Positions 1-8,002 of a stretch of DNA of 32,952 bases are shown here, piece by piece. Each line of letters opens with the position of its first letter. Position 1 is the first letter of the stretch. The stretch comes from Prevotella sp. Its GTDB lineage: Bacteria > Bacteroidota > Bacteroidia > Bacteroidales > Bacteroidaceae. The stretch lies in assembly GCA_016901395.1 (NCBI GenBank), contig JAEAMQ010000097.1, positions 1 to 32,952 of the forward strand, given 5' to 3'. Both the position numbers and the translations under genes were made by a program. The notes under the pieces are model-generated. The model was not told where the DNA came from. It saw only the letters and a program-made list of their open reading frames with translations, and searched no databases.

Positions 1-621
1 CGTATCAAACAGCACAACCCCACTTCGGGGGTTGATCGTTTGGTGGCGCAGGCAGGCAGGGTTGTCTTCGCTTCGCTTGCCAACCCCGCCCTCTCAACAG
101 CAGAACACCTACGGCGTTCCCACAACACCAACATGCGGTGTTTCACAAATCCAACCTACAGCGTTACATAAGCCCCAACCTACAGCGTTACATAAGCCCC
201 AACTTACAGCGTTACACAAAACCAACCGTAGTGTTCCCCAAATCCAATACACAGCATACCCTTACCCACTCTGGACACGATATCGTAGAGCTTTGCAGTA
301 GCAAAGGAGATACCACGGGATATCATCCGAGAAGCTCACGGTAGAACAGGGTGGGCAGGTTTCCGTGCGATTCGCCGGCCGCTGGCGGCCCTCTGTGAAA
401 TCAAAATGTTCCGTATGGTTTCCGTTTCATCTGTTAAATCCGTTGTTCAAAAAGAATCCCGAGCCCCCAATATGCGGCATTCTCCCCCAAAAAGTAGAAT
501 CCACACAACCCCCAACACGCGGCGTTCATTCGAGAAGCTCACGGCAACGCAGGGTGTTCCCTCCCTCTCCTCTGTGGGGGAGGGTGGGGTGTGAGGTGTT
601 TGTTGGTTGTTTTGTTTGGGA
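1..621. repeat. Gene-free, repeat-rich intergenic region
   Basis: No convincing gene is present. Bases 1-123 form one copy, in minus orientation, of a composite palindromic element that recurs in plus orientation near 17641-17756. Bases 126-260 hold a run of degenerate units of the type CCAACCTACAGCGTTACATA, two of them identical (152-199). Similar short palindromes (AACACGCGGCGTT, AATATGCGGCATT) appear near 468-530. The 14-mer CGAGAAGCTCACGG occurs exactly at 328-341 and 531-544. A GC-rich hairpin (CCCTCCC against GGGAGGG type) lies near 560-588. The short ORFs here are repetitive and have no recognisable family. Confidence 0.6.
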
Positions 622-1893
622 TTACAGGAACCTTGTCAATAGGTGCGCCGCCCACCCTTTGAACTTCTGCATCGGTGTGCGCCAAAGGTCCCACGACTCC
701 TCTGTGAGGCGGAAGGAGTCTTTTTTCTCTGCATCGAAAAGGTCGTTGAGTTCCTTTGTGGTGCATTTGTCGAGGATGACGGCGTTCTCCTCGTAGTCAT
801 AAGAGAGACTACGGGCGTTGAGATTGGCCGAGCCGACGGTGCAGATGCGACCGTCTACCATAATAATCTTCGTGTGGTGGAAGCCGGGTTTATACATCCA
901 GACGGTGCAACCCTGCTTCATCAGCTTGTGAGCGTTGTAATATCCGCAGTCGGGTGTGAGGGGGATGTCGCTGCGGATAGACAGCATGATTTCCACTTTC
1001 ACGCCGCGCTTGACGGCATTTCTCAGTGCCTTCTTCAGCGCATGGTTCAGCGTGAAATAAGGATTGATGATCTTGATGCTGTCCTGTGCCATGCGTATGG
1101 CATTGGTATAAAACTCCCGTATGATGGTGTTGGTCTTGCGGGGCTCACGATTGATGATGCCCACCATCTTCTTGCCGGCACTCGCGCAGGTGTCGGGCTT
1201 CAGGCCCTGGAAGTAGCTGTCGTCGCCCAGTCCACGGTAATACTGCGGTCCGTGCACGTTCTGGCCCGACACTTTGTTCCATGTGCGGATGAAGATTTTC
1301 TGCAAAGTGTTGACCTCTGTGCCCTGAATGCGGCAGTGCATGTCGTGCCACGACCCCACCTGCGGGGTGCCCTTGATGTAATAATCGGCCACATTCATGC
1401 CGCCGGTATAGGCTATCTTGCCGTCGATGACCACAATTTTGCGGTGGTCGCGTGCCCATACGTGGTTGACCCAGGGAAAGCGTATGGGGTCGAACTCATA
1501 GATTTCGATGCCCCGTTCGCGTATGCTCCTGATGTGACGCTTCTTCAAAGGGCTGTTGTTGCTGGAGTTGCCGAAGGCGTCATAGAGCGCGCGCACCTCC
1601 ACACCCTGCTTCACTTTCTCGGCCAGCAGGTCGAAAAGCATGTTAGCGATGGAGTCATTGCGGAAGTTGAAATATTCGAGATGCACCGATGAGCGGGCCT
1701 GACGGATGGCCGCAAACATATCGTCGAACTTTTCCTGACCATCGGTGAGCAGGGTCACGGAGTTGTCGTGGGAAAACGAAATGCCGCATTCCCTGAGATG
1801 ACGGACCAGCAAAGTGTCGCTGGTCTGGGCCTCACTGCTGAGGCTGATCGTTATGGTGAATAATAAAAAAAGTACTTTTAAGCGTCGGTTCAT
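622..1893 (-). CDS. cls: Cardiolipin synthase-like phospholipase D family protein
   Basis: A 423-residue protein of the phospholipase D superfamily, probably a cardiolipin synthase that joins phospholipid head groups at the membrane. Both HKD motifs are visible: HRKIVVIDGKIAYTGGMN from His150, and HTKIIMVDGRICTVGSANLN from His340. Each carries the H-x-K-x4-D pattern that builds the two-histidine active site. Residues 1-23 form a signal peptide (hydrophobic LFLLFTITISLSS, then EAQ), so the enzyme is exported. Typical Cls proteins have N-terminal transmembrane helices instead, so another secreted PLD-type phosphodiesterase is possible. It starts one base after the kdsD stop, so it is almost certainly translated as the last gene of the mscS-kdsA-kdsD operon. 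No clear terminator was seen after it. Confidence 0.85.
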   Translation of the reverse strand: MNRRLKVLFLLFTITISLSSEAQTSDTLLVRHLRECGISFSHDNSVTLLTDGQEKFDDMFAAIRQARSSVHLEYFNFRNDSIANMLFDLLAEKVKQGVEVRALYDAFGNSSNNSPLKKRHIRSIRERGIEIYEFDPIRFPWVNHVWARDHRKIVVIDGKIAYTGGMNVADYYIKGTPQVGSWHDMHCRIQGTEVNTLQKIFIRTWNKVSGQNVHGPQYYRGLGDDSYFQGLKPDTCASAGKKMVGIINREPRKTNTIIREFYTNAIRMAQDSIKIINPYFTLNHALKKALRNAVKRGVKVEIMLSIRSDIPLTPDCGYYNAHKLMKQGCTVWMYKPGFHHTKIIMVDGRICTVGSANLNARSLSYDYEENAVILDKCTTKELNDLFDAEKKDSFRLTEESWDLWRTPMQKFKGWAAHLLTRFL

Positions 1894-1894
1894 T

Positions 1895-2884
1895 CTATGG
1901 ATTCAACAGGGTGGTGGCATAACTGTCTACGATGCCTACAAGCTGCATGTCGCCATTGCATACGAGCACGGAGTGGATTTTGTAATGATGCATGATGCGT
2001 TGTATCTCGGAAATCTTGGCATTGGGCTGCACGATCTTCGGGTCGCGTGTCATGATGTCGGCCACGGTGTGGTTGAAAAACTCCGCCTGCCACCGTTCCA
2101 TCGCGCGGCGGATATCTCCATCGGTGATGATGCCGATGACATGGCCGTTGCTGTCGACTGAAACGCCCAGCCCCAGCTTACCTTTAGACACGTGGATGAT
2201 GGCATCTCCGAGGTGCATCTGCTCCGGAATGAGGGGCAGGTCGTCGGTGCGCATCACGTCTTCGGCCGTGGTGAGCAGTCGTTTTCCAAGCTCGCCACCG
2301 GGGTGGAACTGTGCGAAGTCGCGTGGACGGAAGTCTCTCACCTGCATCAGTGCCACCGCCAGCGCGTCGCCCATGGCCAAGGCTGCAGTGGTGGAAGATG
2401 TCGGGGCGAGGTTCAGCGGGCAGGCTTCGTGGTCCACCCATACCTTGATGTGCACCGTGCTGTATTTGGCGAGCAGCGAGTCCGGGTTGCGGCTCATGCC
2501 GACGATGGGCACATTCATGTGCAGGAGGATAGGCACGAAGCGCAGAAGTTCATCGGTCTGTCCTGAATTGCTGATGGCGAGCACCACATCGTCGGACGTC
2601 ATTACGCCCAGATCGCCATGATAAGCGTCGAGGGGATTGATGAAAAAGGCGGGCGTTCCGGTCGAAGCGAGCGTCCCCGCAATCTTCGCGCCGATGTTTC
2701 CGCTCTTGCCTACGCCCGTGACAATGATCTTGCCACGGCAGTGATACATCAGCGACACGGCGCGCTGGAAGTTTTCATCCAGCTGGAGGGTGAGGTCCTG
2801 GATGGCCTTGGCCTCGTCGTTGAGACAGCGGCGGGCATATTCTGTAGACAGCGCGATGCGCTCTTCGGGTGTGGATGGGTTCAT
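1895..2884 (-). CDS. kdsD: D-arabinose-5-phosphate isomerase (KpsF/GutQ family)
   Basis: Interconverts ribulose-5-phosphate and arabinose-5-phosphate, the first step towards Kdo for LPS. The 329 residues show the standard order: an SIS domain (about 45-185) with VTGVGKSGNIGAKIA near 55, AISNSGQTDE near 103, and the histidines His89 (AYHGDLG) and His194 (FHPGGELGK) typical of active-site positions in KdsD enzymes; then two CBS domains (about 205-265 and 272-329). Full length for the family. Its start overlaps the kdsA stop by 4 bases, so the two consecutive enzymes of the pathway are translationally coupled: KdsD makes the substrate used by KdsA. Confidence 0.95.
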   Translation of the reverse strand: MNPSTPEERIALSTEYARRCLNDEAKAIQDLTLQLDENFQRAVSLMYHCRGKIIVTGVGKSGNIGAKIAGTLASTGTPAFFINPLDAYHGDLGVMTSDDVVLAISNSGQTDELLRFVPILLHMNVPIVGMSRNPDSLLAKYSTVHIKVWVDHEACPLNLAPTSSTTAALAMGDALAVALMQVRDFRPRDFAQFHPGGELGKRLLTTAEDVMRTDDLPLIPEQMHLGDAIIHVSKGKLGLGVSVDSNGHVIGIITDGDIRRAMERWQAEFFNHTVADIMTRDPKIVQPNAKISEIQRIMHHYKIHSVLVCNGDMQLVGIVDSYATTLLNP

Positions 2885-3654
2885 AGCAATTGAGTGATCA
2901 GGTCTTCAAGTTTGTCCAATTCGAGCATGTTGGCGGCATCCGAGAGGCCGCTGTCGGGGTCGGGATGCACCTCAAAGAAGTAGCCCGTGGCCCCAAAGGC
3001 CTTTGCCGCGAGTGCCATGGCGGGCACAAATTTGCGGTCGCCGACGGTCTTGCCGTCGCCTGCCGACGGTCGCTGCACGCTGTGGGTGCAGTCCATGATG
3101 ACCGTGGGGACGATTTCGCGCATATCGGCAATGTTGCGGAAGTCGACCACCAGATTGTTGTATCCGAAGCTGTTGCCGCGCTCGGTGAGCCACACCTCGC
3201 CTCCGCTCTCACGCACTTTCTGCACGGGATAGACCATGTCGCGGCCCGAAAGAAACTGTGCTTTCTTGATGTTCACCGTGCGCCCGGTCTTCGCCGCGGC
3301 CACCAGCAGGTCGGTCTGACGGCAGAGAAAAGCCGGTATCTGCAACACATCGCACACCTCGCCGGCTGCCTCGGCCTGCCAAGCCTCGTGGATGTCGGTC
3401 GTGATGCGCAGCCCATGCTTCTGTTTCACGTCGGCCAGCATCTGCAGTCCACGCTCCAATCCCGGTCCGCGGAAGGAGTGGAGGGAGGTGCGGTTGGCCT
3501 TGTCAAACGAGGCCTTGAAGATGATGTCGATGCCGAGTCGCGTGTTGATGTCGACGAGTCGCCGTGCAACGGTGTCGAGCAGTTCGGCCGACTCGATGAC
3601 ACATGGGCCTGCGATGAACACAGGTTTGCGGCGGTTTGCTTGGTTTTCTGCCAT
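2881..3654 (-). CDS. kdsA: 3-deoxy-8-phosphooctulonate (Kdo-8-P) synthase, metal-dependent class
   Basis: Condenses arabinose-5-phosphate with phosphoenolpyruvate to Kdo-8-phosphate for LPS. Family signatures are clear: FIAGPCVIES, FKASFDKANRTS, TTDIHEAWQAE, IPAFLCRQTDLL, FGYNNLVVDFR and DCTHSVQRPS. With the start at 3654 (257 aa), Cys18, His191, Glu228 and Asp239 line up with the metal ligands of the Aquifex-type enzyme. The E. coli type has Asn in place of the Cys, so this is inferred to be the metal-dependent class. I chose the ATG at 3654 because it sits just before the conserved core; an in-frame TTG at 3681 would overlap the upstream stop and add nine residues (266 aa). Second gene of the envelope operon. 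Confidence 0.95.
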   Translation of the reverse strand: MAENQANRRKPVFIAGPCVIESAELLDTVARRLVDINTRLGIDIIFKASFDKANRTSLHSFRGPGLERGLQMLADVKQKHGLRITTDIHEAWQAEAAGEVCDVLQIPAFLCRQTDLLVAAAKTGRTVNIKKAQFLSGRDMVYPVQKVRESGGEVWLTERGNSFGYNNLVVDFRNIADMREIVPTVIMDCTHSVQRPSAGDGKTVGDRKFVPAMALAAKAFGATGYFFEVHPDPDSGLSDAANMLELDKLEDLITQLL

Positions 3655-3677
3655 GTCTTTAGTTATAGATAAGATAT

Positions 3678-6194
3678 TCAACCTTTCTGTTTCTCATTCC
3701 TTATCGCGTCCATAGCCTCGTCTATCGAGTCGGCGCGCAGCTGTTCCTGCGTCTGGTCGGAGACGATATGGATGTCGCGTTGTGGGTAGGGTATCTCGAT
3801 GTTGTGCTCGTTGAGTGCCTTGTAGATGGCCTCCATGATGTCGCTTCGGGCGTAGATCTGCCGGCGGGCATCTACCCATGAGAGCACCTTGAAGTCGATG
3901 GAGTTGTCGCCAAAGCCTGTAAACACCACATTGATGAACCGGATATACTCGGGCTTGTTGATGGCTTTCACGGCCTCGGCAATGATTTCTCTCACCTCGG
4001 CGGCATTGCAGCCGTAGGCCACACCCACAGGAATGATGTCTACCTCGTTGCCGTGGTTCTTCGTGAGGTTCTTATAGTTTTTGGTAAACAGCTGCGAGTT
4101 TTGGAACGCGATGATCGATCCGTCGCCGGCTTCGAGCATGGTCGACACGTAGGAGATGCTCTTCACCGTGCCGCGTGTGCCGTCGATGGAGATATAGTCG
4201 CCCACCTTGATGCGGCCAGCCATGAGCGAGATGCCGTAGTAGATGTTCTCCAGAATGTCTTTCATGGCAAAACCGATACCCGTGGAGAGTCCGGCAGAGA
4301 TGGCCACAAGCCATGAATTGTTGATATTGAAGATGTTCATCGAGATGAGCAGCCATACTCCCCACACAAACACCTGGATGACATTGCGCCACATGGCGAT
4401 GCGGCTCAACACCGACTGATAGTCGGCATGGCGCTCCTCCTCTTTGGCCCGCTCCTGCTCGTTGAGCCAGAAATTGTATTGCAGGAGCTTGATAGCGGTA
4501 TGGTTGAGGAAGGAGAATACGAAGAATAGCACAATCACTTCGACCACACCATAGATGCTGAACGTGAAGTTTTTGGAGTCGATGAGCCTCATGTTGAATA
4601 TGCGCCATGTGGTCTCGCTCATGTTGAACACGTCGGCCGCCCAGTAGATGGCGATGATCACCGACAGCGCTCCGAACGTGGGCAGCACCACATTGTAGAT
4701 CAACCGGAAGAACCACGAGCGGGTGATGGGGGTCTCTTCGTCGAAATAGAGCCGCTTTTCGTCGTTGCCGAAGTTCTTGAGCATCGACGAGATGCAGGTT
4801 ATCGTGAGGATACACGTGAGCTGCATGGTCCACCAGATGAGCATCTCCACCGAGAGAAGGGTATATCCCACCAAGGCGGCGATGACGCTGGCGATGAACA
4901 CGGTCATCGAGATGTAGGAGTAGAACACGTCGCTCTTAGGCAGCTTGTGCTGATATTTGGCCATCATGTGCCACTGCCAGAGGGCGCAACCCACCAATAT
5001 GGGTGGGAAGACGAGGTTTACCAGGTCGTTGGGTATCAGGATGATGCGGAATGAAATCACCACCAGACAGATGGCCATGATGGGGATATAGATGCGAAAT
5101 CCGCTCTTGATCTGCTCGCCGTCGAGGCGGATGAGCAGCGACAGGAGTATCACACCCGTGAGCCATGCGTATTCCACCAGCAGGCTCGAGGCCATGATAA
5201 TGAAGTTCTGATTCCACGTAATGCTGATCATGCCGAGGATAAGGGCAAAGGTAATCACCGTGGCCGCCAGTATGATATAGGTGCGCTTCACCTGAAAGGC
5301 CACCTTCGGGTCGCGGGTATCCTTCTTCTTCATAAACCATTCGAAGATGAAGTTGATCTTGTTGTGCTTCACCAACCATGTAAACAGAAATCCGATAAAG
5401 AAATAGTTGATGAAGGCGGCGATGAGGCTGCCGACGATCAGCACGCCGAGAAGCCCGAGTATCACCCGGCTGTCCCAGTCAGACTTCACCTTCTTCAGCG
5501 GCCGGTACTTGTCTACCACCGTCTGTTTGGTCTCCCGCAACTGGTTGCCGAGGTCGCCGATGATCTTGAAATAGTTGTCGCCGCCGTTGCTGAAGATGGA
5601 GTTCTGTATGTCGGTATAGCGCTTGTTGGCATAGTCGTTGAGGTATCTCAGACGGTTTTCGGTGAAGGTATACATCCTCACATACTGCTCCATCTGTGTG
5701 CGGTTGTCCTTGAGCGTGCGGCGGATGTTCACGGCGAGTGTCAGGCTCACGTTGCGGTCTATCTTCGATTTCTCCGACAGGCTGGCTGTATACATCGTGC
5801 TGAGGTCGTTGATGAGGCTGTCGTAGCGGTTCACCTCGACATTGGAGCTCTCGATGTATTGCCGGAACGGGGCCGCATTGATCTTGAACTTCTGGTACTG
5901 ATCGGTAGCCTCATGACAGGCGTAGGTCAGATCAAAGATGTTGCCGTTGCGCTGGGAGTAGAGCATGAGTGCATTCTGCTGACTATGCTGGAGCACGGAG
6001 ATGATCTGGCTCATCACCGTTTGTCGCTGCTCCTTCAGAAATCCAGTCTGCCGCTCTAACTCTGAGTGGTAGTCGGTCAGTTCCTGTCGGAGGATGGACA
6101 GGGTGCGGCTGAGGTCTTTTTCCTTAAGCACGGCCTGTGACGGAGTCACGGCGGACAATAGGAGTAAAATGATGAATGCTAACTTCTTGCTCAT
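3678..6194 (-). CDS. Large MscS-family mechanosensitive channel
   Basis: An 838-residue membrane protein. Order: signal peptide (1-21, ending SQA), a helical periplasmic region rich in Gln and charged residues (about 22-240), many transmembrane helices (from about 243 to 635), then an MscS domain. The pore helix and following loop are recognisable as SAGLSTGIGFAMKDI (633-647), followed by KVGDYISIDGTRGTVKSIS of the beta domain. This is the layout of MscK-like channels, which release solutes on hypo-osmotic shock. The start at 6194 is preferred over an in-frame ATG at 6215, because a TAnnTTTG promoter box ends at 6217, one base before that ATG. First gene of the operon with kdsA, kdsD and cls; the kdsA ATG follows 23 bases after its stop. 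Confidence 0.9.
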   Translation of the reverse strand: MSKKLAFIILLLLSAVTPSQAVLKEKDLSRTLSILRQELTDYHSELERQTGFLKEQRQTVMSQIISVLQHSQQNALMLYSQRNGNIFDLTYACHEATDQYQKFKINAAPFRQYIESSNVEVNRYDSLINDLSTMYTASLSEKSKIDRNVSLTLAVNIRRTLKDNRTQMEQYVRMYTFTENRLRYLNDYANKRYTDIQNSIFSNGGDNYFKIIGDLGNQLRETKQTVVDKYRPLKKVKSDWDSRVILGLLGVLIVGSLIAAFINYFFIGFLFTWLVKHNKINFIFEWFMKKKDTRDPKVAFQVKRTYIILAATVITFALILGMISITWNQNFIIMASSLLVEYAWLTGVILLSLLIRLDGEQIKSGFRIYIPIMAICLVVISFRIILIPNDLVNLVFPPILVGCALWQWHMMAKYQHKLPKSDVFYSYISMTVFIASVIAALVGYTLLSVEMLIWWTMQLTCILTITCISSMLKNFGNDEKRLYFDEETPITRSWFFRLIYNVVLPTFGALSVIIAIYWAADVFNMSETTWRIFNMRLIDSKNFTFSIYGVVEVIVLFFVFSFLNHTAIKLLQYNFWLNEQERAKEEERHADYQSVLSRIAMWRNVIQVFVWGVWLLISMNIFNINNSWLVAISAGLSTGIGFAMKDILENIYYGISLMAGRIKVGDYISIDGTRGTVKSISYVSTMLEAGDGSIIAFQNSQLFTKNYKNLTKNHGNEVDIIPVGVAYGCNAAEVREIIAEAVKAINKPEYIRFINVVFTGFGDNSIDFKVLSWVDARRQIYARSDIMEAIYKALNEHNIEIPYPQRDIHIVSDQTQEQLRADSIDEAMDAIRNEKQKG

Positions 6195-6216
6195 ACTAAA
6201 ATACATGATTTGCATG

Positions 6217-6224
6217 CAAAGGTA
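6217..6224 (-). promoter_or_regulatory. -7 promoter box (TACCTTTG) of the mscS-kdsA-kdsD-cls operon
   Basis: On the minus strand the sequence reads TACCTTTG, matching the Bacteroidetes -7 consensus TAnnTTTG, 22 bases before the chosen start codon. No clear -33 TTTG at the usual spacing was found, so this is a moderate match. It fixes the start of the channel gene downstream of 6215. Confidence 0.55.
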
Positions 6225-6458
6225 TAAAAAGTTTGGCTTTTATGTGCCTATGATTTTTGAAAAGTAACACTATGACAGCTTTTTTCACCTCTATTTAACC
6301 AATATCGAACATCATAGGCCTTTACGGTTGCATGGCGGCTGTGGCCTGTGATGGTCCTGCCCGGAGATGTCTGGCCCAGACTTCGTGTTCCTGAAAATTT
6401 GGCGGGTCTGTTGTTGGTTTTGTAACTTGTTGATAATCAGCTTGTGCAGGATGCGTTT

Positions 6459-6568
6459 GCGATTCGATAGTTATCGTGACGCGATTCGATAGTTATTGCG
6501 TTGCGATTCGATAGTTATCGTGAGACGATTCGATAGTTATCGTGAGACGATTCGATACTAATCGCAAA
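6459..6568. repeat. Five 22-bp direct tandem repeats (GCGATTCGATAGTTATCG type)
   Basis: Five units start at 6459, 6481, 6503, 6525 and 6547, each exactly 22 bases long with no spacer. Units 1-4 share the core CGATTCGATAGTTAT; unit 5 diverges to CGATACTAATCG. Each unit contains the small inverted repeat CGAT-AGTT-ATCG or a variant. The same family, with the same 22-base period, recurs at 15789-15837. The function is unknown; the two-helical-turn period would suit a protein-binding array. Confidence 0.85.
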
Positions 6569-6806
6569 ACGAAGGCAATCAGCCCCTGTTGAAAGGCTGC
6601 ACAGAGGTAGGGCTATGCGGACGTGACAGCCCCTCTCTGAAATATGGTACACGGCATGGTGCTGTCTCCAAACGGCACAATCCATGATGGGATGATGGGT
6701 GATGCCATGCTATAAAATAAAGGAGAAAAACACCACCAGAGCATCCCGTCTCACGAAAGGAAGGAGGGGAAGAAAGTCAAAAGAAACTGCTTTTGTACCC
6801 GAAGAG

Positions 6807-6837
6807 TTGGCTGGCAACCCTAAAATCCTTAACTTTG
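6807..6837 (+). promoter_or_regulatory. Promoter of the DUF4421 gene
   Basis: TTG at 6807-6809 is followed, after 20 bases, by the -7 box TAACTTTG (6830-6837). The box ends only six bases before the ATG at 6844, so the predicted transcription start lies at or within a few bases of the start codon. Confidence 0.6.
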
Positions 6838-6843
6838 CAGCAT

Positions 6844-7836
6844 ATGAACAGACGGTGTATCATAGTGGGAGCCATTGTGCTCGCGGCATGGTCGACCCAT
6901 ACGGGGGTGTCGGCGCAGCGACGTTGGCTGCATCGGGTAGACAGCATGCTGACGGCACGCTATAATCAGAGCAACATTGATAGTGCCTATATCGGTCGGC
7001 CGGATACTCGGTGGACGGTGAAAGGACGTTGGAATATTTCGGGTGCCGGCGTGGAGTCTGACGGCATTGTGAACGGCACCACCATCCATACCCGGTTGCG
7101 GGCAGACTACAAGCTGACGGCCAGCACGGCCATTTCCTATTGTGGGGTGGCCATAGGGCTGGCACTTAATCCTATGAAGCTGTCGGGCAAGGGCGTGGAC
7201 TATGAGTTTAATATGAATGCCTATGGCAATCGCTACGGCATGGATGTCGTCTATCAGGCTTCGCGCACGCTGAGTGGCACTGTGGAGAACGACGGGACAC
7301 CGTATCGTGTGGATAAGGGACTGATACACAGCACCACGCTGAATGTCAACGCCTACTATGCCTTCAACGGTCGCCGTTTCTCCTATCCGGCAGCCTTCAC
7401 CCAGTCGTATGAGCAGCGTCGCAGCGCAGGTTCGTGGCTCGTCGGCATATCCTTTTTCGGTCTGAAGACCACGACCTCACACGACGAGGTCCTCGGCAAT
7501 CCGGCCATCACGATGAAAGTGACCAATCTCGGCATCGGCGGAGGATATGGTTACAACTTGGTGGTGGGGCACAACTGGCTGTTCCACCTCTCTTCGCTGC
7601 CCACGTTTGTGGTATACAATCGCAGCCGATCCACGGTCGACGACGTGAGTTATAAGTTTCCTTATCGGTTTCCGCAGGTTATCATCACGGGTCGCGGCGC
7701 AGTGGTCTATTCGTGGCGACGGGCTTTCGTGGGCGAGACGATGGTGTTCAATTTCTCTACAATCGGCAATTATGACCAACTGCTTATTAAGAACACCAAG
7801 TGGCGCATACGTGCATTTTGCGGTTTCCGCTTTTAG
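6844..7836 (+). CDS. DUF4421-like secreted protein
   Basis: A 330-residue exported protein of unknown function. Residues 1-25 form a signal peptide (basic MNRR, hydrophobic stretch, ending VSAQ). The rest is rich in alternating polar and aromatic residues and ends in RAFCGFRF with a terminal Phe, as expected for a beta-barrel-like outer-membrane protein. From memory the sequence resembles the DUF4421 family of Bacteroidetes; this should be confirmed by a profile search. The start at 6844 was chosen because the signal peptide begins there and the -7 box ends at 6837; an upstream in-frame start at 6793 would lie before the promoter. No operon partner: groES follows after a 166-base gap with its own promoter element. 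Confidence 0.75.
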   Translation: MNRRCIIVGAIVLAAWSTHTGVSAQRRWLHRVDSMLTARYNQSNIDSAYIGRPDTRWTVKGRWNISGAGVESDGIVNGTTIHTRLRADYKLTASTAISYCGVAIGLALNPMKLSGKGVDYEFNMNAYGNRYGMDVVYQASRTLSGTVENDGTPYRVDKGLIHSTTLNVNAYYAFNGRRFSYPAAFTQSYEQRRSAGSWLVGISFFGLKTTTSHDEVLGNPAITMKVTNLGIGGGYGYNLVVGHNWLFHLSSLPTFVVYNRSRSTVDDVSYKFPYRFPQVIITGRGAVVYSWRRAFVGETMVFNFSTIGNYDQLLIKNTKWRIRAFCGFRF

Positions 7837-7856
7837 TGCGGGTGTGAAGATGGGTG

Positions 7857-7885
7857 TGACAGGTTTGTCAGTCTGTGCACTGACA
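7857..7885. promoter_or_regulatory. TGACA/TGTCA inverted-repeat site upstream of groES
   Basis: The block reads TGACAGGTTTGTCAGT followed by CTGTGC and ACTGACA. It holds three half-sites: TGACA at 7857, TGTCA at 7866 and TGACA at 7881. TGTCAGT and ACTGACA form a perfect 7-bp inverted repeat. It lies about 45 bases upstream of a sigma-54-like promoter. A near copy, TGACGTTTTGTCAGT, stands upstream of hsp20 at 28196-28210. Inferred to be an activator site. Confidence 0.5.
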
Positions 7886-7916
7886 GAATTGGCAATTTTG
7901 ACCGTTGTGTAGCAAT

Positions 7917-7932
7917 TGGCACGCTTTTCGCA
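7917..7932 (+). promoter_or_regulatory. Sigma-54-like -24/-12 promoter of groES-groEL
   Basis: TGGCACGCTTTTCGCA matches the sigma-54 consensus TGGCACG-N4-TTGCA at every position but one, with GG (7918) and GC (7930) exactly 12 bases apart. No TAnnTTTG box was found between 7837 and 8002. The predicted start would be about 7943, leaving a 60-base leader before groES. No CIRCE element was seen. Confidence 0.5.
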
Positions 7933-8002
7933 TTCTGCAAGGGTGAACTTTCGCCCCAAGTTCTTGGAAAAGTAAACGTTTAATAAAAAAAATAATACTA
8001 TT

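Larger units (their letters stand above)
6225..6843. other. Intergenic region without a gene, divergent promoters
   Basis: This gap separates the minus-strand envelope operon from the plus-strand DUF4421 gene. It carries the 22-bp tandem repeat array at 6459-6568 and the DUF4421 promoter at its right end. An 88-codon ORF starting at 6699 overlaps the DUF4421 start in another frame and has no recognisable features, so it is not called. Nothing else identifiable was seen. Confidence 0.6.

Noticed and set aside
643..1692. 349-codon plus-strand ORF opposite the PLD-family gene
   Set aside because: The minus-strand frame holds both HKD motifs, so the plus-strand frame is a shadow.
2890..3672. 260-codon plus-strand ORF opposite kdsA
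   Set aside because: kdsA is unambiguous on the other strand.
6459..6568. CRISPR array
   Set aside because: The 22-base units are contiguous with no spacers and no cas genes are nearby.
6699..6965. 88-codon ORF overlapping the DUF4421 start
   Set aside because: It uses another frame of the signal-peptide region, and the DUF4421 promoter lies inside it.
7837..8002. CIRCE (HrcA) operator before groES
   Set aside because: No TTAGCACTC-N9-GAGTGCTAA inverted repeat is present; the only dyad is the TGTCAGT/ACTGACA one.
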